From Helicostylum pulchrum (taxonomy: Eukaryota; Mucoromycota; Mucoromycetes; Mucorales; Mucoraceae): a stretch of DNA of 64,000 bases. Of this stretch, positions 1-11,500 are shown piece after piece. How positions within the stretch are numbered: position 1 is the first letter of the stretch; each line of letters begins with the position of its first letter. Below the pieces are notes generated by a model. That model was given only the letters and a program-made list of their open reading frames with translations, searched no databases and had not been told where the DNA came from. Where the stretch lies: contig JAIXMO010000035.1 in assembly GCA_025677825.1 (NCBI GenBank), forward strand, positions 248,001 through 312,000, given 5' to 3'. A program made the position numbers and the translations under genes.

Positions 1-36
1 TTGTTTTAAATCTTTTTTTCCGAAAATATATAAAAT

Positions 37-339
37 ATGCCTGCACCACTGAAGCGTTCCGGATTACAAAACGAAGTTATCAGCTTTTACAGACAATGCT
101 TTAGAGCAGTCCGAGAAAAACCATTGGTAATAAAACAAATTATATTTGTAATGATAACCAAAAGTGTAACACATCCTCTGTAGGAAACTCGACCCCGTTT
201 TCATGCATTTATTCGTAAAGAATTCAAAGAGCATAATATTAGAAGATCCGATTTTACCACTATAGAATATATGTTGAGAAAAGGAAGAAAGCAATTTGAC
301 ACATACTCTCAAAAAGGTGTCAAAGATGTTCACCTTTAA
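37..339 (+). CDS. SDH6: Succinate dehydrogenase assembly factor 1 (LYR protein, SDHAF1/Sdh6)
   Basis: Two exons (37-126 and 184-339) joined across a GTAATA...TGTAG intron give 81 residues. The N-terminus carries an LYR-family helix (V-I-S-F-Y-R-Q) and a further basic segment (R-A-V-R-E-K-P). A second conserved block, R-R-S-D-F followed by E-Y-M-L-R-K-G-R-K-Q-F, matches the SDHAF1 arrangement (RSD..RIEYL.RRGRRQL). Family knowledge: these small mitochondrial matrix proteins help insert or protect iron-sulfur clusters in the Sdh2 subunit of complex II. The leucine of the canonical L-Y-R is phenylalanine here. The gene is convergent with the CX9C gene, about 100 bases away. A second complex II assembly factor (SDHAF3) lies at 30.5-31.0 kb. 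Identification rests on motif order and length. Confidence 0.85.
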
Positions 340-439
340 AAGCCAAATACCATTATATTGTATATATACACTTTTCATTTATTACTATTAAAAAAAGGCT
401 AGATATCGTAATAATTAACTCTTTTGGGGAAAAAAAAAT

Positions 440-882
440 CTATTCAGTCTTTGTTGGTTCTTCCTTGACAGGAGCAACGGGTTTAGGGTTTTGTGCTTCG
501 GTCTTTTCTTTTTGTTCGTCGCGGTAAGCGATGGAAGTAGCTTCGGTACAGAAATACAACTCCTTTAATACTTGAACACATTGCTCGGGATCTTCGGAAT
601 TAGCACTTAAACATCTGTCATAAGCATTGATTTGAAGTGTACAACGTTCCTTTACGTATTTTAAAATACCAACACTATAATATAGTTGACATGGTTAAAA
701 ATAAATACATGTCAAAAAAAAAAGAAAGGTGTACTTTACTTGTCTTCAGAACACTTTGTTAAAGCCTTCTTTTGTTGCATACAACTTTTATCCCAAGTAT
801 GAGGATAGTTTTCGATACATTTTTGATACATTTCTAATTGAAGAGCGCATTTTTGGCGAACTTGATCAAGTGTATCTTCCAT
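440..882 (-). CDS. MIX14: Double twin-CX9C mitochondrial intermembrane-space protein (CHCHD5/Mix14 type)
   Basis: Two exons (882-740 and 674-440) flank a 65-base intron and encode 125 residues. Four CX9C motifs are visible with exactly nine residues between cysteines: C-ALQLEMYQK-C, C-MQQKKALTK-C, C-TLQINAYDR-C and C-VQVLKELYF-C. They form two coiled-coil-helix-coiled-coil-helix units in tandem. This double-CHCH arrangement is that of CHCHD5 in animals and Mix14/Mic14 in yeast. These are small soluble proteins oxidised by Mia40 in the mitochondrial intermembrane space, and their molecular role is poorly known. The C-terminal tail is charged and Pro/Lys/Glu-rich. No presequence is visible, as expected for a Mia40 substrate. 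ATG at 882-880 is the first in-frame start. Confidence 0.9.
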
Positions 883-1884
883 TTTTTTTTTTCTTAAAAG
901 ATACAAAGTCAAAAGTACAAGGTTTCCCTTCTTTTTAAAAAAATATTCTTAATTTTTTGAAAACCGCGCCAATTACGGGAATAATCTTACTGTTAAAAAA
1001 AAATAGCTCTATTTTTTTTTTCTAGCTCTTGTGTGTTTACCCTCTAGAGCATTTTTTACACTTCGCTGTGGTTTTTTGTTTTATCTGTGAGTATGTAACC
1101 TCAGGGTATACTTAGTGTACTTCTCCCGAAAAAAAAGGTCGCACATATACACGGCGTTTAAATAAACACCGGGAGAAAGAGATGGTTACTTTTTTTTATT
1201 TTCAAAATCTACGCTTTCTTTTTTTAAAAAAAAAAAGGATGCACTACCACCTACAATTTTTTTTTTACTCCCTAAAGCACAAGAGTGTAAAAATAACCGC
1301 AGAAAAAAAAAGGAAGGATTAAGGAGAGATGAAAGATACATTTTCTTTTTACGTGACAGATTTACAATGAAAAATAAATTTATTTATAAAATGTTGTACA
1401 AAGACTTATAATTAGATTCAAATAAGCGAACAAATTACTTTACTTTGATTGATAAATGTATCTTTAGAAGTAAAAAAGTTGTTTTAGGTTTAAAAAAAAT
1501 AAGCATCAAGCACTAAGCAAAGTGTTATATGTAAAATAGACGGAAAAGTAAGTATCTAAAATGCGAAATGCAATTTAACTAGGTGCTATTAGGTCATCGA
1601 GATAATGTGCACAGAATACATTTTAATAATAGCTTCTTTTTTAAATAGTAAAATGAACAAAAAATTAATTTTATTGTTTCATGAAAATATATATATAATA
1701 TGTGTAAATGTGTTATGATACTTGTTTTAGTTATTTATCCTTTTTATATATATTCGAGTCTAGAATAGCACAGGGAAAAAGAAAAATAAAGTAGGGGGGG
1801 AAAGGATAGATTAATAATAAATATAAAAAAGTACGAAATCATATTTTTAATAACTTTTTTTTTTCTCGTTCGTCTATTGTCTAT
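883..1884. other. Intergenic, about 1.0 kb, low complexity
   Basis: This stretch lies upstream of the CX9C gene and downstream of the secreted-protein gene, both on the minus strand. It holds many A and T homopolymers and a short AT repeat near 1690-1700. No convincing ORF, RNA gene or repeat unit was seen. It presumably holds the promoter of the minus-strand CX9C gene. Confidence 0.6.
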
Positions 1885-2511
1885 TTAATGAATAGCCATA
1901 TAAGCAACTAAAGCACCACCAAATGTTAAAATAGACTTAATTGCAAGCTTATCTGACCCAGAAGAAACGGTAGCTGTATTAGCATCAGTATTTGAGGGAC
2001 CACCGATGACGGATGAGGTAGGGACACCATTAGATCCAGCGGCAGGTGGAACGGCAGAGGCACCACTTGGAGAAGAACCAGGAGCAGCGTTAGGAATGGG
2101 TGCAACATTAACTGTGTTTCCAGTAACTGAACCATAACAATAGTTATTAGCGTTATCAACACAAAGAATATTTTGTGAGTTACAAAGACAAGCTGCAGTT
2201 CTTGTACCAAATGATGACTCGGCACAACTACCAGGCATAGTAGGGCAGCTAGTTGAGTTTAATGTTTTAGATCCCCAACAGAATTGTCCAGCAGTGTTTT
2301 GGCAAGTTGTTACAATATCACTACAGCGACAAGTTACTGGAATGGCAATATTAGAACATGCTGCAGGTGTAGCACAAGTAGTAGAAGGTAAGGTAGCGTA
2401 AGGAAGTCCATGATCTCTTTTAACAAGGGAAAATCCTCCCTTTTCGATATCGGCTGCTGAAGCGATATAAAAGATGGCTGAAAGTGAGGCGAAAAGTAAA
2501 CTGAGTTTCAT
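1885..2511 (-). CDS. Secreted cysteine-rich, probably GPI-anchored cell-surface protein
   Basis: A single exon of 208 residues. Residues 1-19 form a classic signal peptide (basic M-K, then a hydrophobic core ending A-S-A-A). The middle holds two tandem copies of one cysteine module, each C-x-C-x6-C-x7-C-[WY]-G-S. The copies begin C-R-C-S-D-I-V and C-L-C-N-S-Q-N. A Pro/Ser/Gly/Ala-rich stalk of about 60 residues follows, then a C-terminal hydrophobic helix (I-L-T-F-G-G-A-L-V-A-Y-M-A) with no charged tail, which is the usual GPI-attachment signal after S-G-S-D. Inference: a wall- or membrane-tethered surface protein. No enzymatic family is recognised, and the function is unknown. The gene is divergent from the membrane-protein gene at 3.2 kb. 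Confidence 0.75.
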   Translation of the reverse strand: MKLSLLFASLSAIFYIASAADIEKGGFSLVKRDHGLPYATLPSTTCATPAACSNIAIPVTCRCSDIVTTCQNTAGQFCWGSKTLNSTSCPTMPGSCAESSFGTRTAACLCNSQNILCVDNANNYCYGSVTGNTVNVAPIPNAAPGSSPSGASAVPPAAGSNGVPTSSVIGGPSNTDANTATVSSGSDKLAIKSILTFGGALVAYMAIH

Positions 2512-3184
2512 TTTTCTGTTTTTAATATCTAAAATGAAGAAGAAAAGAAAGAAGTGAAAGAATCAAAAAAAAAAAAAAAACCTACAAAAAAGACTTTAAT
2601 TCAAAAAAAAAGAAACCAAACTCCGTAAATTCGTGTTACTATAAATGGAAACAATTCTCATGGCAACCGCCTGAAAGGAGAGGGACTTCTTCTTTTGTGG
2701 GGGGTCCAAACAAAATTCAATTGTAGCACAAGAACCCTATTGACAGTAGTACAGCATCAACCTTCTACTAGTTAACTGAAAATATAAAAACTCAATCTAT
2801 TTTTTTTCTTCCTCTTTTTACCTTTTCTTTTTCTTTTTTTCTTTTTTCATTGTTAAAGAAATGACACATCTTAGGTATATTTTTTTTCTCTCTTTTCCTG
2901 TCGCTTTCTTATATAAGCAACTGTAATCACCCTTATTCATTTATATTTACTTGTCATTCAATAGTGATTTTTCCTATCTTGGTAATTGATGAAAATAAAC
3001 GTTTATTTCTATCATTTACTGACTTTTTTTGTTTGTTTGCGCAGAGCGATGTACTATTTGGTTTTATATATCAATTTACTTTCTATATAGTATTTATAAA
3101 GGAGATAAGTTTAGATGCTTAAAATTTAAATCGATCATCTCTGGTGAATTAAAATCGATCATTACTGTACTGCTAATACTAGCG
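2512..3184. promoter_or_regulatory. Divergent promoter region between secreted protein and multi-pass membrane protein
   Basis: The region between two divergently transcribed genes contains pyrimidine tracts (about 2800-2905) and A/T homopolymers. The true 5' exon of the plus-strand gene may lie inside it: an intron acceptor-like sequence (GTTTGCGCAG) ends at 3044. No defined transcription-factor site can be claimed. Confidence 0.4.
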
Positions 3185-4974
3185 ATGCTAATGCAGGCGA
3201 TGTGGGGTAAATTGATGATAATTCCACTCAATCCTTTAGTTTTTTACTCAAATCATTTTTTATCGTTAGACATTGTTTCAACTTACGTCAAGTACGAAGA
3301 AGGTTTTACCGTATACGAAGGAAACATCATTTCTAAACCATTCGTTATGTGGTCTGCAACACATAAAAAACATATGACTGTAAATTTTTGATTGGGTACC
3401 TTTGTACCACTTGAATGTTGTACCAAGATTTCTTATTTTATTTTATTTTTACAGGCAATGGATTATGTAGAATGCGTCACTTTCTCTTTACAAGTTGGTG
3501 TATTCTTTTTAATGCAGTCGTTTTGGAATTATCTTTCTAATACTGTTGCTAGAAAAAGTTTCATGGGTTCGTTCGAATTCAAGTTTTATATTGTTTGGTA
3601 TGTTTTTTTTGAGTGCGTTACCTGTCACACCATCGGGAATCTAACATGTAATATTTTTATTTGTCAACTATAGGGCCCTTGGCAGTATGGCCATGTTTCC
3701 TATTCTTCAGTACGTCTTTAGAAACGATCCGATTAAAAGAGAAAGTGTTCCACAGCTCGCCTATGGTCTCGAAGGTATAAATTGCAATATGTTTTGAGGA
3801 AACCCAATAGTTTTCATGTGATAATCTTACGACCTGTACATTATTTTAGCTTTGGTTACTGCTTTATTAGGTATTCGGTCCCACTTTCGTTTTAAAAGAA
3901 TCATTGGTTTATCTCAAAAGAACAATGGCGCTAGTAATAAAGCCATTGTTACCAGATTGGCTTACTTTAAAGATATGAACGCACTAGTTTCAGTTATTTT
4001 ATTCAGTTACGCCGCCTCTTTTATTATCCTTTGTGTCGATGGATTAACTATACAAGTCATTAGCAAAAACAAATTTGCCACTGATACAATCATTGCAAAT
4101 GCCAATATTTGTACCGTATTCCTTTGGTTACTTTTGGTACGATAGTATATATATAACCTTAAGCTTAGTATCACAGTTACTCACCTTATTTTACCATTAG
4201 ATCTCTATTTTCCATCCCCGTCCTCAATACTCTCGAAATGCAAATGATATCACCAGTACCAATAACGATTCTAGTTTCCGTTATTCTAACGCTAATGCTG
4301 CTCCCAGAGCTACAACTGTCGATACTGGAAGAGCACACAACTACGTCGTGAATGAAAGTGTTCGCAGTACCAATGAAGATGGGTCTAAATTCGGTGGTGC
4401 TGGTATAAACAATAGTAGTAATAGTGGCGGATTTATGCGCGCCATGTCTCCAGTTACTGTTGATTATCCTCACTCACTTGGTAATGATACGATGCCACTT
4501 ACTTCCGCAGCTAGTGGAAGACCCTTATCTCCTCCAGACAATCAAGCCAACCGTAATATGGCTATCGAAGATCCATACAGTAATCAACCTGTTATGTTTT
4601 CAATGATGGATGTTAATGCCAAGGCAGCACGACAGCAAAGATATGCTTCGCCCACTAGCCCCACGAACATGGGCCGTCACGATATTCCTATGCGTGGTAT
4701 GAACAGTATGGATGGTAGAAGTAATAATATGTCGCCTCAACATAGATTTGTCGATGAAGACGATTATATGGACATGAGTCCCAACATGGTAGGATATACA
4801 CCTGACCATAGTCAAACTACAGCACCTACTAGAATTAGACGCCCATCGTGGGAGCGCAAAGACGAAGAGATGAATCATCCTTCTTCCCCACAACAGGTAC
4901 AAAATCCAGGTCAACCCGGGGACCAAATTGTCCGTGATTGGTTATGGCAATCCCCTGATAGAAGAAATACATAA
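3185..4974 (+). CDS. Multi-pass membrane protein with long disordered cytosolic tail (receptor-like, unassigned)
   Basis: Exons 3185-3379, 3455-3597, 3674-3774, 3850-4136 and 4201-4974 join in frame (499 residues from the start used). At least five or six hydrophobic helices are visible: around Y-V-E-C-V-T-F-S-L-Q-V-G-V-F-F, F-Y-I-V-W-A-L-G-S-M-A-M-F, L-E-A-L-V-T-A-L-L-G-I, A-L-V-S-V-I-L-F-S-Y-A-A-S-F-I-I and C-T-V-F-L-W-L-L-L, plus one near the N-terminus. A tail of about 250 residues follows, rich in Ser, Asn, Met and Pro with S-P motifs, likely cytosolic and phosphorylated. The layout recalls a seven-helix receptor, but no signature motif was seen. The start is uncertain: the reading frame continues upstream of the chosen ATG and an extra 5' exon is possible. 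The product is not recognised by name. Confidence 0.7.
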
Positions 4975-5764
4975 AAATCCCCTTTTCCATAATATCCATA
5001 TTTAACCCTATTTACAAAGTATACTAATCACCCTTTTTCGCTCCTCTTTATCTTACTCTATCTGCTCTATTCTTAATATAGTAATGTGTTTATTTTAATT
5101 AAAATGTAATAAATCAATTTCACATAATACATTTGCGCTTGTTGGCTTTTTTTTTTACTGTCGAACTATTTTTATGTCGGTAATTAAACAAATTTTTTTT
5201 GTGCCTTTGTCACACATTAATTCGAAATCAAAGAAACACATAAAAGGATAATTACGCTGGAGCAATTATTCCTTTTTTTTAATTGCGACGCTTTGATGCA
5301 TTTATAAATCGAAAAACAAAGAAATGGGTAATACTTTAGTGTATTATTAGTCCCTTTTACTTTTTTTTTAGTCTGGGAAGATAGAAAAGAAAGTTTTAGC
5401 AATTAAAAAAAAAATAACTTGGTTTTTTAAGGTTTAAATGTAGTACAAAAAAAAGTAAACTGAAATAACAAAAAAAGTCCGAGAACTGGGAAATAGAGAT
5501 AAAGCGGATAATGGTATTAATATACATGCAGTAATCTAAAGTCACGATCGACCTCATCTTTTTATGGGAAAAAGAATCCATGGTACCTAGTTTAGACATT
5601 TAATGAATCATTGAATAATTTTTCCCATGGAGAGAGAGGTACACAAAAGTACTCTGGTGTTCAACACTGTATTCATTTTTTTAATGGGATGATTTAATTA
5701 ATGGCGTGCATATTTAATTATACATACAACGGTTTGTTTTTTTTTATGTATAAAAATAATTCTT
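4975..5764. other. Intergenic between convergent genes, about 0.8 kb
   Basis: The 3' flanks of two tail-to-tail genes. There are A/T homopolymers and AATAAA-like signals near 5110 (TGTAATAAATC). Short open frames here have poor composition. Nothing else is seen. Confidence 0.6.
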
Positions 5765-8324
5765 CTACATGGAAGTAACAAATTCACTAAACCTCAAGTC
5801 TGATTCGTCACTCAAGTACTCCATCCACCTTTTCAAAAATCCGCCGTCAAAACGTGTAACAGCTTGTGAGCCACCCTTCATTCCCAATAAGGTTTCTGAG
5901 TCACATATAACACACAAATGCCTCTTGGCTCTTGTCATTGCCACTGATAACAACAACGACAAAAAAAAAGAAGAGATTAAAAAAAAAGAAGGTCAAGAAT
6001 GGAGCATATATGTTATTACCGTTCAGTCTTCTCTTCTCCGCAAGAAATCCAACTTCTCCGATATCATTTGATCGGACCAAAGATAGCAAAATAGCTTCTT
6101 TCTCGCGACCCTGGAATCCGTCCACTGTACCGATTTCAATATTGGGCCAGTGCTCACGGATGTCTCTTTTTAATTTCGATACTTGCAAAGCGTACGGTGT
6201 AATTACACCGATTTGATCTTGCTCCAGGCCATCTTCTAACAGAGCTCGAATATGGCACACGGCTAATTCTACCTCAAGTTCGTTTGCCTTACTTTGCTCC
6301 TCTTGTGCGTCATCTACCATTTCATGACCCAAACCTGTGTCACTAGTATCCAACATAACAAGTGGAACATCAGTGTTTTCTGAACTGTTAACATTTGGAA
6401 GATCTGCTAACACATGCTCCGCTACACTTTTATCTGCTACAAGCTTATTATCGTATAATTCTTTTGAACTAAACTCCATAATCTTTTGGTGCATACGGTA
6501 TTGTACCATCAACATTCTTTTTACCCTGTCACCATACATACTTAACAGTCTATCAAATAATGTAGTAGACAGATCCGTATCCGTAGACAAGCCGCCTTTT
6601 TTCAATGGCTTTTTACCGATTTTGATAGGTGTCTTAATTGTGGGAGGTAACTGTAAATGATCACCAGCCTAATATGTAACGTCAGAACAGCTCTTTTTTT
6701 TTTCGTGTGCGAAATAGGTACCAAAATAGCTTTCTTTGCCTTCAATAGAGCAATCCAGCATTCTGCTTCCAATGCTTGTGTTGCTTCGTCAATAATTACC
6801 ACATCAAAATCACGGTTCCACATATTTCTACTTCCAGAACTAATAACAATAAAAACACTGTTAAAAAAAATTATATCGGTTACAATGTACTCTAAAATTA
6901 CCCATTCAAAGTAGAAATAGTGACTTGAGCACCAGTTAAAATTTCATCTACTACTTTTTTTTCTCTAATCCTGTAATCTTTACGAAGATCCTTTATTAAT
7001 CCATACATGGCTCTTCTTTCTGATCGATTCTTGGATTTTTTAATTTTAGATAACGTTTCATCCATTTCCTTTCTTACGTCCGATACAATTTGACCTGAAT
7101 CACAAGTACGTGTAATGACATCAAGTGTATGATCAACAACAGAAGGTAATACTCGAGCAGGGTGGCCAATACGAACAATATTAAGTCGATGTTTAGCAAG
7201 TCTTTCCACCAAATTATCTATTTTTTTAAAAAATAAAAATAAATTTCGATACATTCATATATTTAATCGCACTTACCAACAGATATATTCGATGGTCCAC
7301 ATACAAGAACACGCTTGTTTTGGTTCACTGATAATTGTCTAATAATTTCTACCAATGTATATGTTTTACCAGTCTATAATATCAATGTTTAATAATCCAG
7401 AATGCTTTTTTTGTTATCGTTTGTTTTCTTACGCCTGGAGGACCATGGATCAACGAAACTTCGGGAGATCCAAGTGCAAATCGAACAGCTTCTTTTTGAG
7501 ATGCATTCAATGTCTCATCGAAAAACGTACTATCATCCATAATTTGAGGTGTAGATAAATCCGATTGACCCAGCAACACATTAATCAAATTAGATCCACC
7601 TTCCTCGCTCTTCTTTTGAAGCTTCTCTAATCCTTTCAACATTCTATATAACTTTTTTTTAAAAAAAAACCAAACAAAAAAAAAGGGGGAGCCAATTGAT
7701 TTACCTTTCATATGTGATACTGTTAGCAAGTTTAACTCTTTAAAAAAAAATAACGCGTTAGAGTGAAACATAAATATATACAGTAAAAGTGCACTTTTTT
7801 TTTTACATTTGACAGCGTTCCTGAATTTCAGTAGGCAATTCCTCTTCCATTTCTTGAAGTGCAAGTGTAATCTTTGCATCGCTTACTCGAAGAACAACGC
7901 CAGACCACCGTGCTTCCTGTTTTGAAGGTTTATCTTTCTTGTATTCGTCTAAACCGACGATATCTCCTGTCGTGATCTTGTGTGCAGGAAAAATAGGTGG
8001 TAAGATATTGGGATTAGCTAACTCAAGATCAATTAAACTAGCATATAAAAAAAAAGTTAGATTTTACAGCTTCTTGGCAAGTCAAGAGAAAAGAAACCTT
8101 TTTCCACCCAAACCAGTTCTCATTCCTAAATAAGTTGTGTTATTGAATTATTGAATTATAGTGTCTTGCAAACCCAAACCTGTCACTTTCAACCCAACAA
8201 GCGCAACCCCGCGTCGTTGTAGTTGAATTGGAGCATAAGCTGATAATAGCTTTAAAGTATCTTCAACGTCAATCTTTCGTTCGGTTTCTACTAATTCTAT
8301 TTGATGAGCAATAAACTTTTCCAT
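5765..8324 (-). CDS. HCS1: SF1B DNA/RNA helicase of the Hcs1/IGHMBP2 (SMUBP2) family
   Basis: Ten exons and nine short introns. All SF1 motifs are readable in order: Walker A G-P-P-G-T-G-K-T (split by an intron after G-P-P-G), motif II I-I-D-E-A-T-Q, motif [12 protein letters not shown], motif IV Q-Y-R-M, motif [12 protein letters not shown] and motif [10 protein letters not shown]. The N-terminal part (E-K-F-I-A-H-Q, G-L-G-G-K-S-L-I-D-L) and the helical insertion after the Walker motif are typical of Hcs1/IGHMBP2 rather than Upf1 or Senataxin. Known family activity is ATP-dependent 5'-to-3' unwinding; yeast Hcs1 associates with DNA polymerase alpha and human IGHMBP2 with ribosomes. The protein ends soon after motif VI, so the R3H and AN1 zinc-finger domains of vertebrate IGHMBP2 are absent, as in yeast Hcs1. 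The start codon lies only 208 bases downstream of the Trs120 stop. Confidence 0.93.
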
Positions 8325-8532
8325 ATTTGAATATATAAAGTGAAAGACGACGAATCAGGTTTTTATACTAGTTTCTGACGTCGCACACTCAAATCTAGGT
8401 TTAAACCGCCCGGTGATAAAAGTTTGGATGTGTAAACAGTTGAATTGATAGAAAGGGTCAAGGCTTAGGCATGTAGGGGAAGATTATTTTTTATTTATTA
8501 TTATTAAATGTAATATGGATGGTGTGCTTGCA

Positions 8533-11500
8533 TTAATAATTTTCTATTACATCTATGATGGCCCACTCATGATCGCAATATATCTTTCGCGTATGTACAT
8601 CTTCCGCATGATACAGGATTTCAAATTGTCCGCGAGATAAAAAGTATATAGGAAACGAATGAGAAATAACTCCAGTAGATGGCGAGACCTAATAAGAGAG
8701 AGATTCAAAGTTAGTTAGGACATTTCCATAACCTATGCCTATCGTACCTCTGGTAATACCACTTGTTGAACGCCTCCTATTAACAGTTTGTTAGAAAGAT
8801 CGTACTCTTTCACACCGTCATTGTAACTTTGAACTGGCTGAACTCTCAATATAAGTTTTACAGGGTACGCTATGTCATTGTAGTTAGTAAAAAAAAAATA
8901 GGGTTAATCTAATACATATACTTACTAAATCGATTTCTAATAGTTATAGTCATGGTTACATATTCATTACAGACGCATGAAAACCTTCGATGACTTAATT
9001 TCTGAACATCTTCTCCCTTAAGGTCGATCAAGAACTCGATATCTTCCTTCTTTAGAACTCCTAATTGAAGACTATTCAATCGCAGTGAGGGTCTAAGGTT
9101 TAGTTCCCCTGATCTCTTTGTAGCTCTACAATACCAACTAGCAGTGATACAATGTAAAAGCTCTTCACGATACCAAAACATTTGAAGACGAGCTTTCTGT
9201 TGCTCTTCAGATATTTTCGGACCTTGAGATACCACAAATTGCTTATTGGGATCAAAAGAAGGAATCTCTTGACTGAAAACAGTAGGTGATAAAAACAGTC
9301 GCTTCAAAGGTAAAATAATTCTACAGGAAAAGATTAGTTTTTAGGATAAACGTCCGTCAATATATTTACCTTGACGTGGATCCAGGCTGTATAGTAATAC
9401 AAGATAAGAAATTGTTGTCAACATAATCACCTTCTGCCTTATTTAATATCGTAAAATTAACATCAAATGGTGTAGTCCATGTATTTCGGATATCAAGCGT
9501 AACAAGACAATACTCGTTTTTTTCTTGATCCTCTAATGTTAAATTTCTAGAAACTAAAAGAAGGTCTTCAACTGGTTGGTTTTGCATTATAGATACGGAC
9601 TTATTTTCGATAGGAATGTCTTGATTTTTGATATTGAGCAGTGCAAGTTCTAGTACCTCTTTAGGAGCAGGTGTACTATGTCTTAGATAAACTACGTCCC
9701 AATTAGATGACTCTAAATTTCTGTACACTGTAATCATGACATTCAGATACAATTGACGCGTGTAAAACGTAGTAGTTATTTCGTTAGTATGATCTGACAA
9801 ATCTACATCCTGAACTTCCGGTACCGTTCTGTTGAGATAACCGTAATCTATTTGAATTGTTCCACCATGGCTAAACAGAAAAAAAAAAGGGGATGTAAGC
9901 AGTTTTTTTCAAAAAAAAATGGATTTATATTTACATACCAATCTCTTTTTCCAAAAACATTAACCCTGAGAGTTATGCTTTTGCCTTGTGGAAGCCATAC
10001 TTTTTTACCTATCGAATCTGTTGACTCTTTTTCATCAGTTCCCGCCCATGAGAATACTCGAGTTCCTTTTGTATGTACTTCGATTTCATACTGCTCTTCT
10101 GGTGGGAGTTCTGGATTCATTGCAAGCGGGTTAGAAGTTGTAGAATCCGTAAATGACAAAGTAATAAAATCAACCGCAATATTTCCAATATTTTCAAGTT
10201 CCATAGTTATGTGAGTTCTATTTAAAAATAGATTAATTGAATGATATCAGGAATATAATAAGTATACTTACACTTCGCCTTCGTAAAGCATAACAGCGCC
10301 ATGCATCATAGAAGTTCTTTTAATTTTTAATAATGGCTGATCATCGATAGCTTCTAGCTCATAAAATTTGGAAACGTTACTATCGCTCGTAATTTCTGTC
10401 AAAGAAAAAAAAACATAGTTAGCTCAAGTCTATCTTTACAATATGTTAAAATTCCCTCACCTTTCTTTCTGCTAGATTTAATAGCGTCGAGTCCACTATA
10501 ATTTTAAATAAAATCGTTAGTATAGTATAGTAAATATTGTACACTTTTTTTTTTTTACCAATGTTTTATTTTAACGAAATTGTCATTAGACGTATCTTCT
10601 GGCGATTTTTTAACCTGTGGTTCAATAAGAAACTCTTGCTCTGAAAAGCCCACTATTTGTATTAAACAACCACGAATAATTAAAATCCCTGTTTCTTCTG
10701 GAGTTCCCATTAACGAAACGAATACTGTTGCATTAGCAGGTATAGTAAGAGCGGTAGGTACAGCGTCAAACGCAACACCAGATGTGCTATATACATAGCG
10801 ATAATATTAGTAAAAGCAATAATAATCTACAAAAAAAATTTACCTCAAAATTATGTTTTGCAACTCTAGATCAAATCCAAATGGGTTGATCAGGGTTACT
10901 TTGAATTCTGTTACCTCATCCTTTACTAAAACAATTTTATACTAGACAGGGGAAAAAAGATAAATATATAGAGTATAGTATTAGGAAATACTTACTGTAA
11001 GGTCTGCTTTTTTAGCGAATGGGTTGTAGATAAATGGATCCGCATCCTCCGGATTATCTTTTTTGGCATTTTCAACTGCTTCATTTTTTATGGGATGTAG
11101 ATATACAGCCTTTCTAGATATAGGTTTCTTGGCCTCAATACTAGATACGATATTTACTCCCCAATAATTAATTTTCTCCGACTGTGAGGATGCTTTTTTG
11201 TTGGTGTTACTACTAGCCACCAGACCTTGAATAATTGTAGCCAGTCTAATCTGTTCCGCTTTAGGAATATACCGATATAAGTTTTTCAGGAGCACAGTGG
11301 TATAATATAATCGAGATCCATTATCTATCAAAGCGTCTGAAACAGATATACATTGTTTCAAAATATCTATTTGAAGCTCTGGCCAACCGAATGTACTCTT
11401 CGCCCCTTGTGGGTTTCTTTTATTCGTAATATTTGTAAATATACCTCGATCTTCCCGTTGCATTGCTTCTAAAGCACCACCATCGTGTACATTGCGTTCA

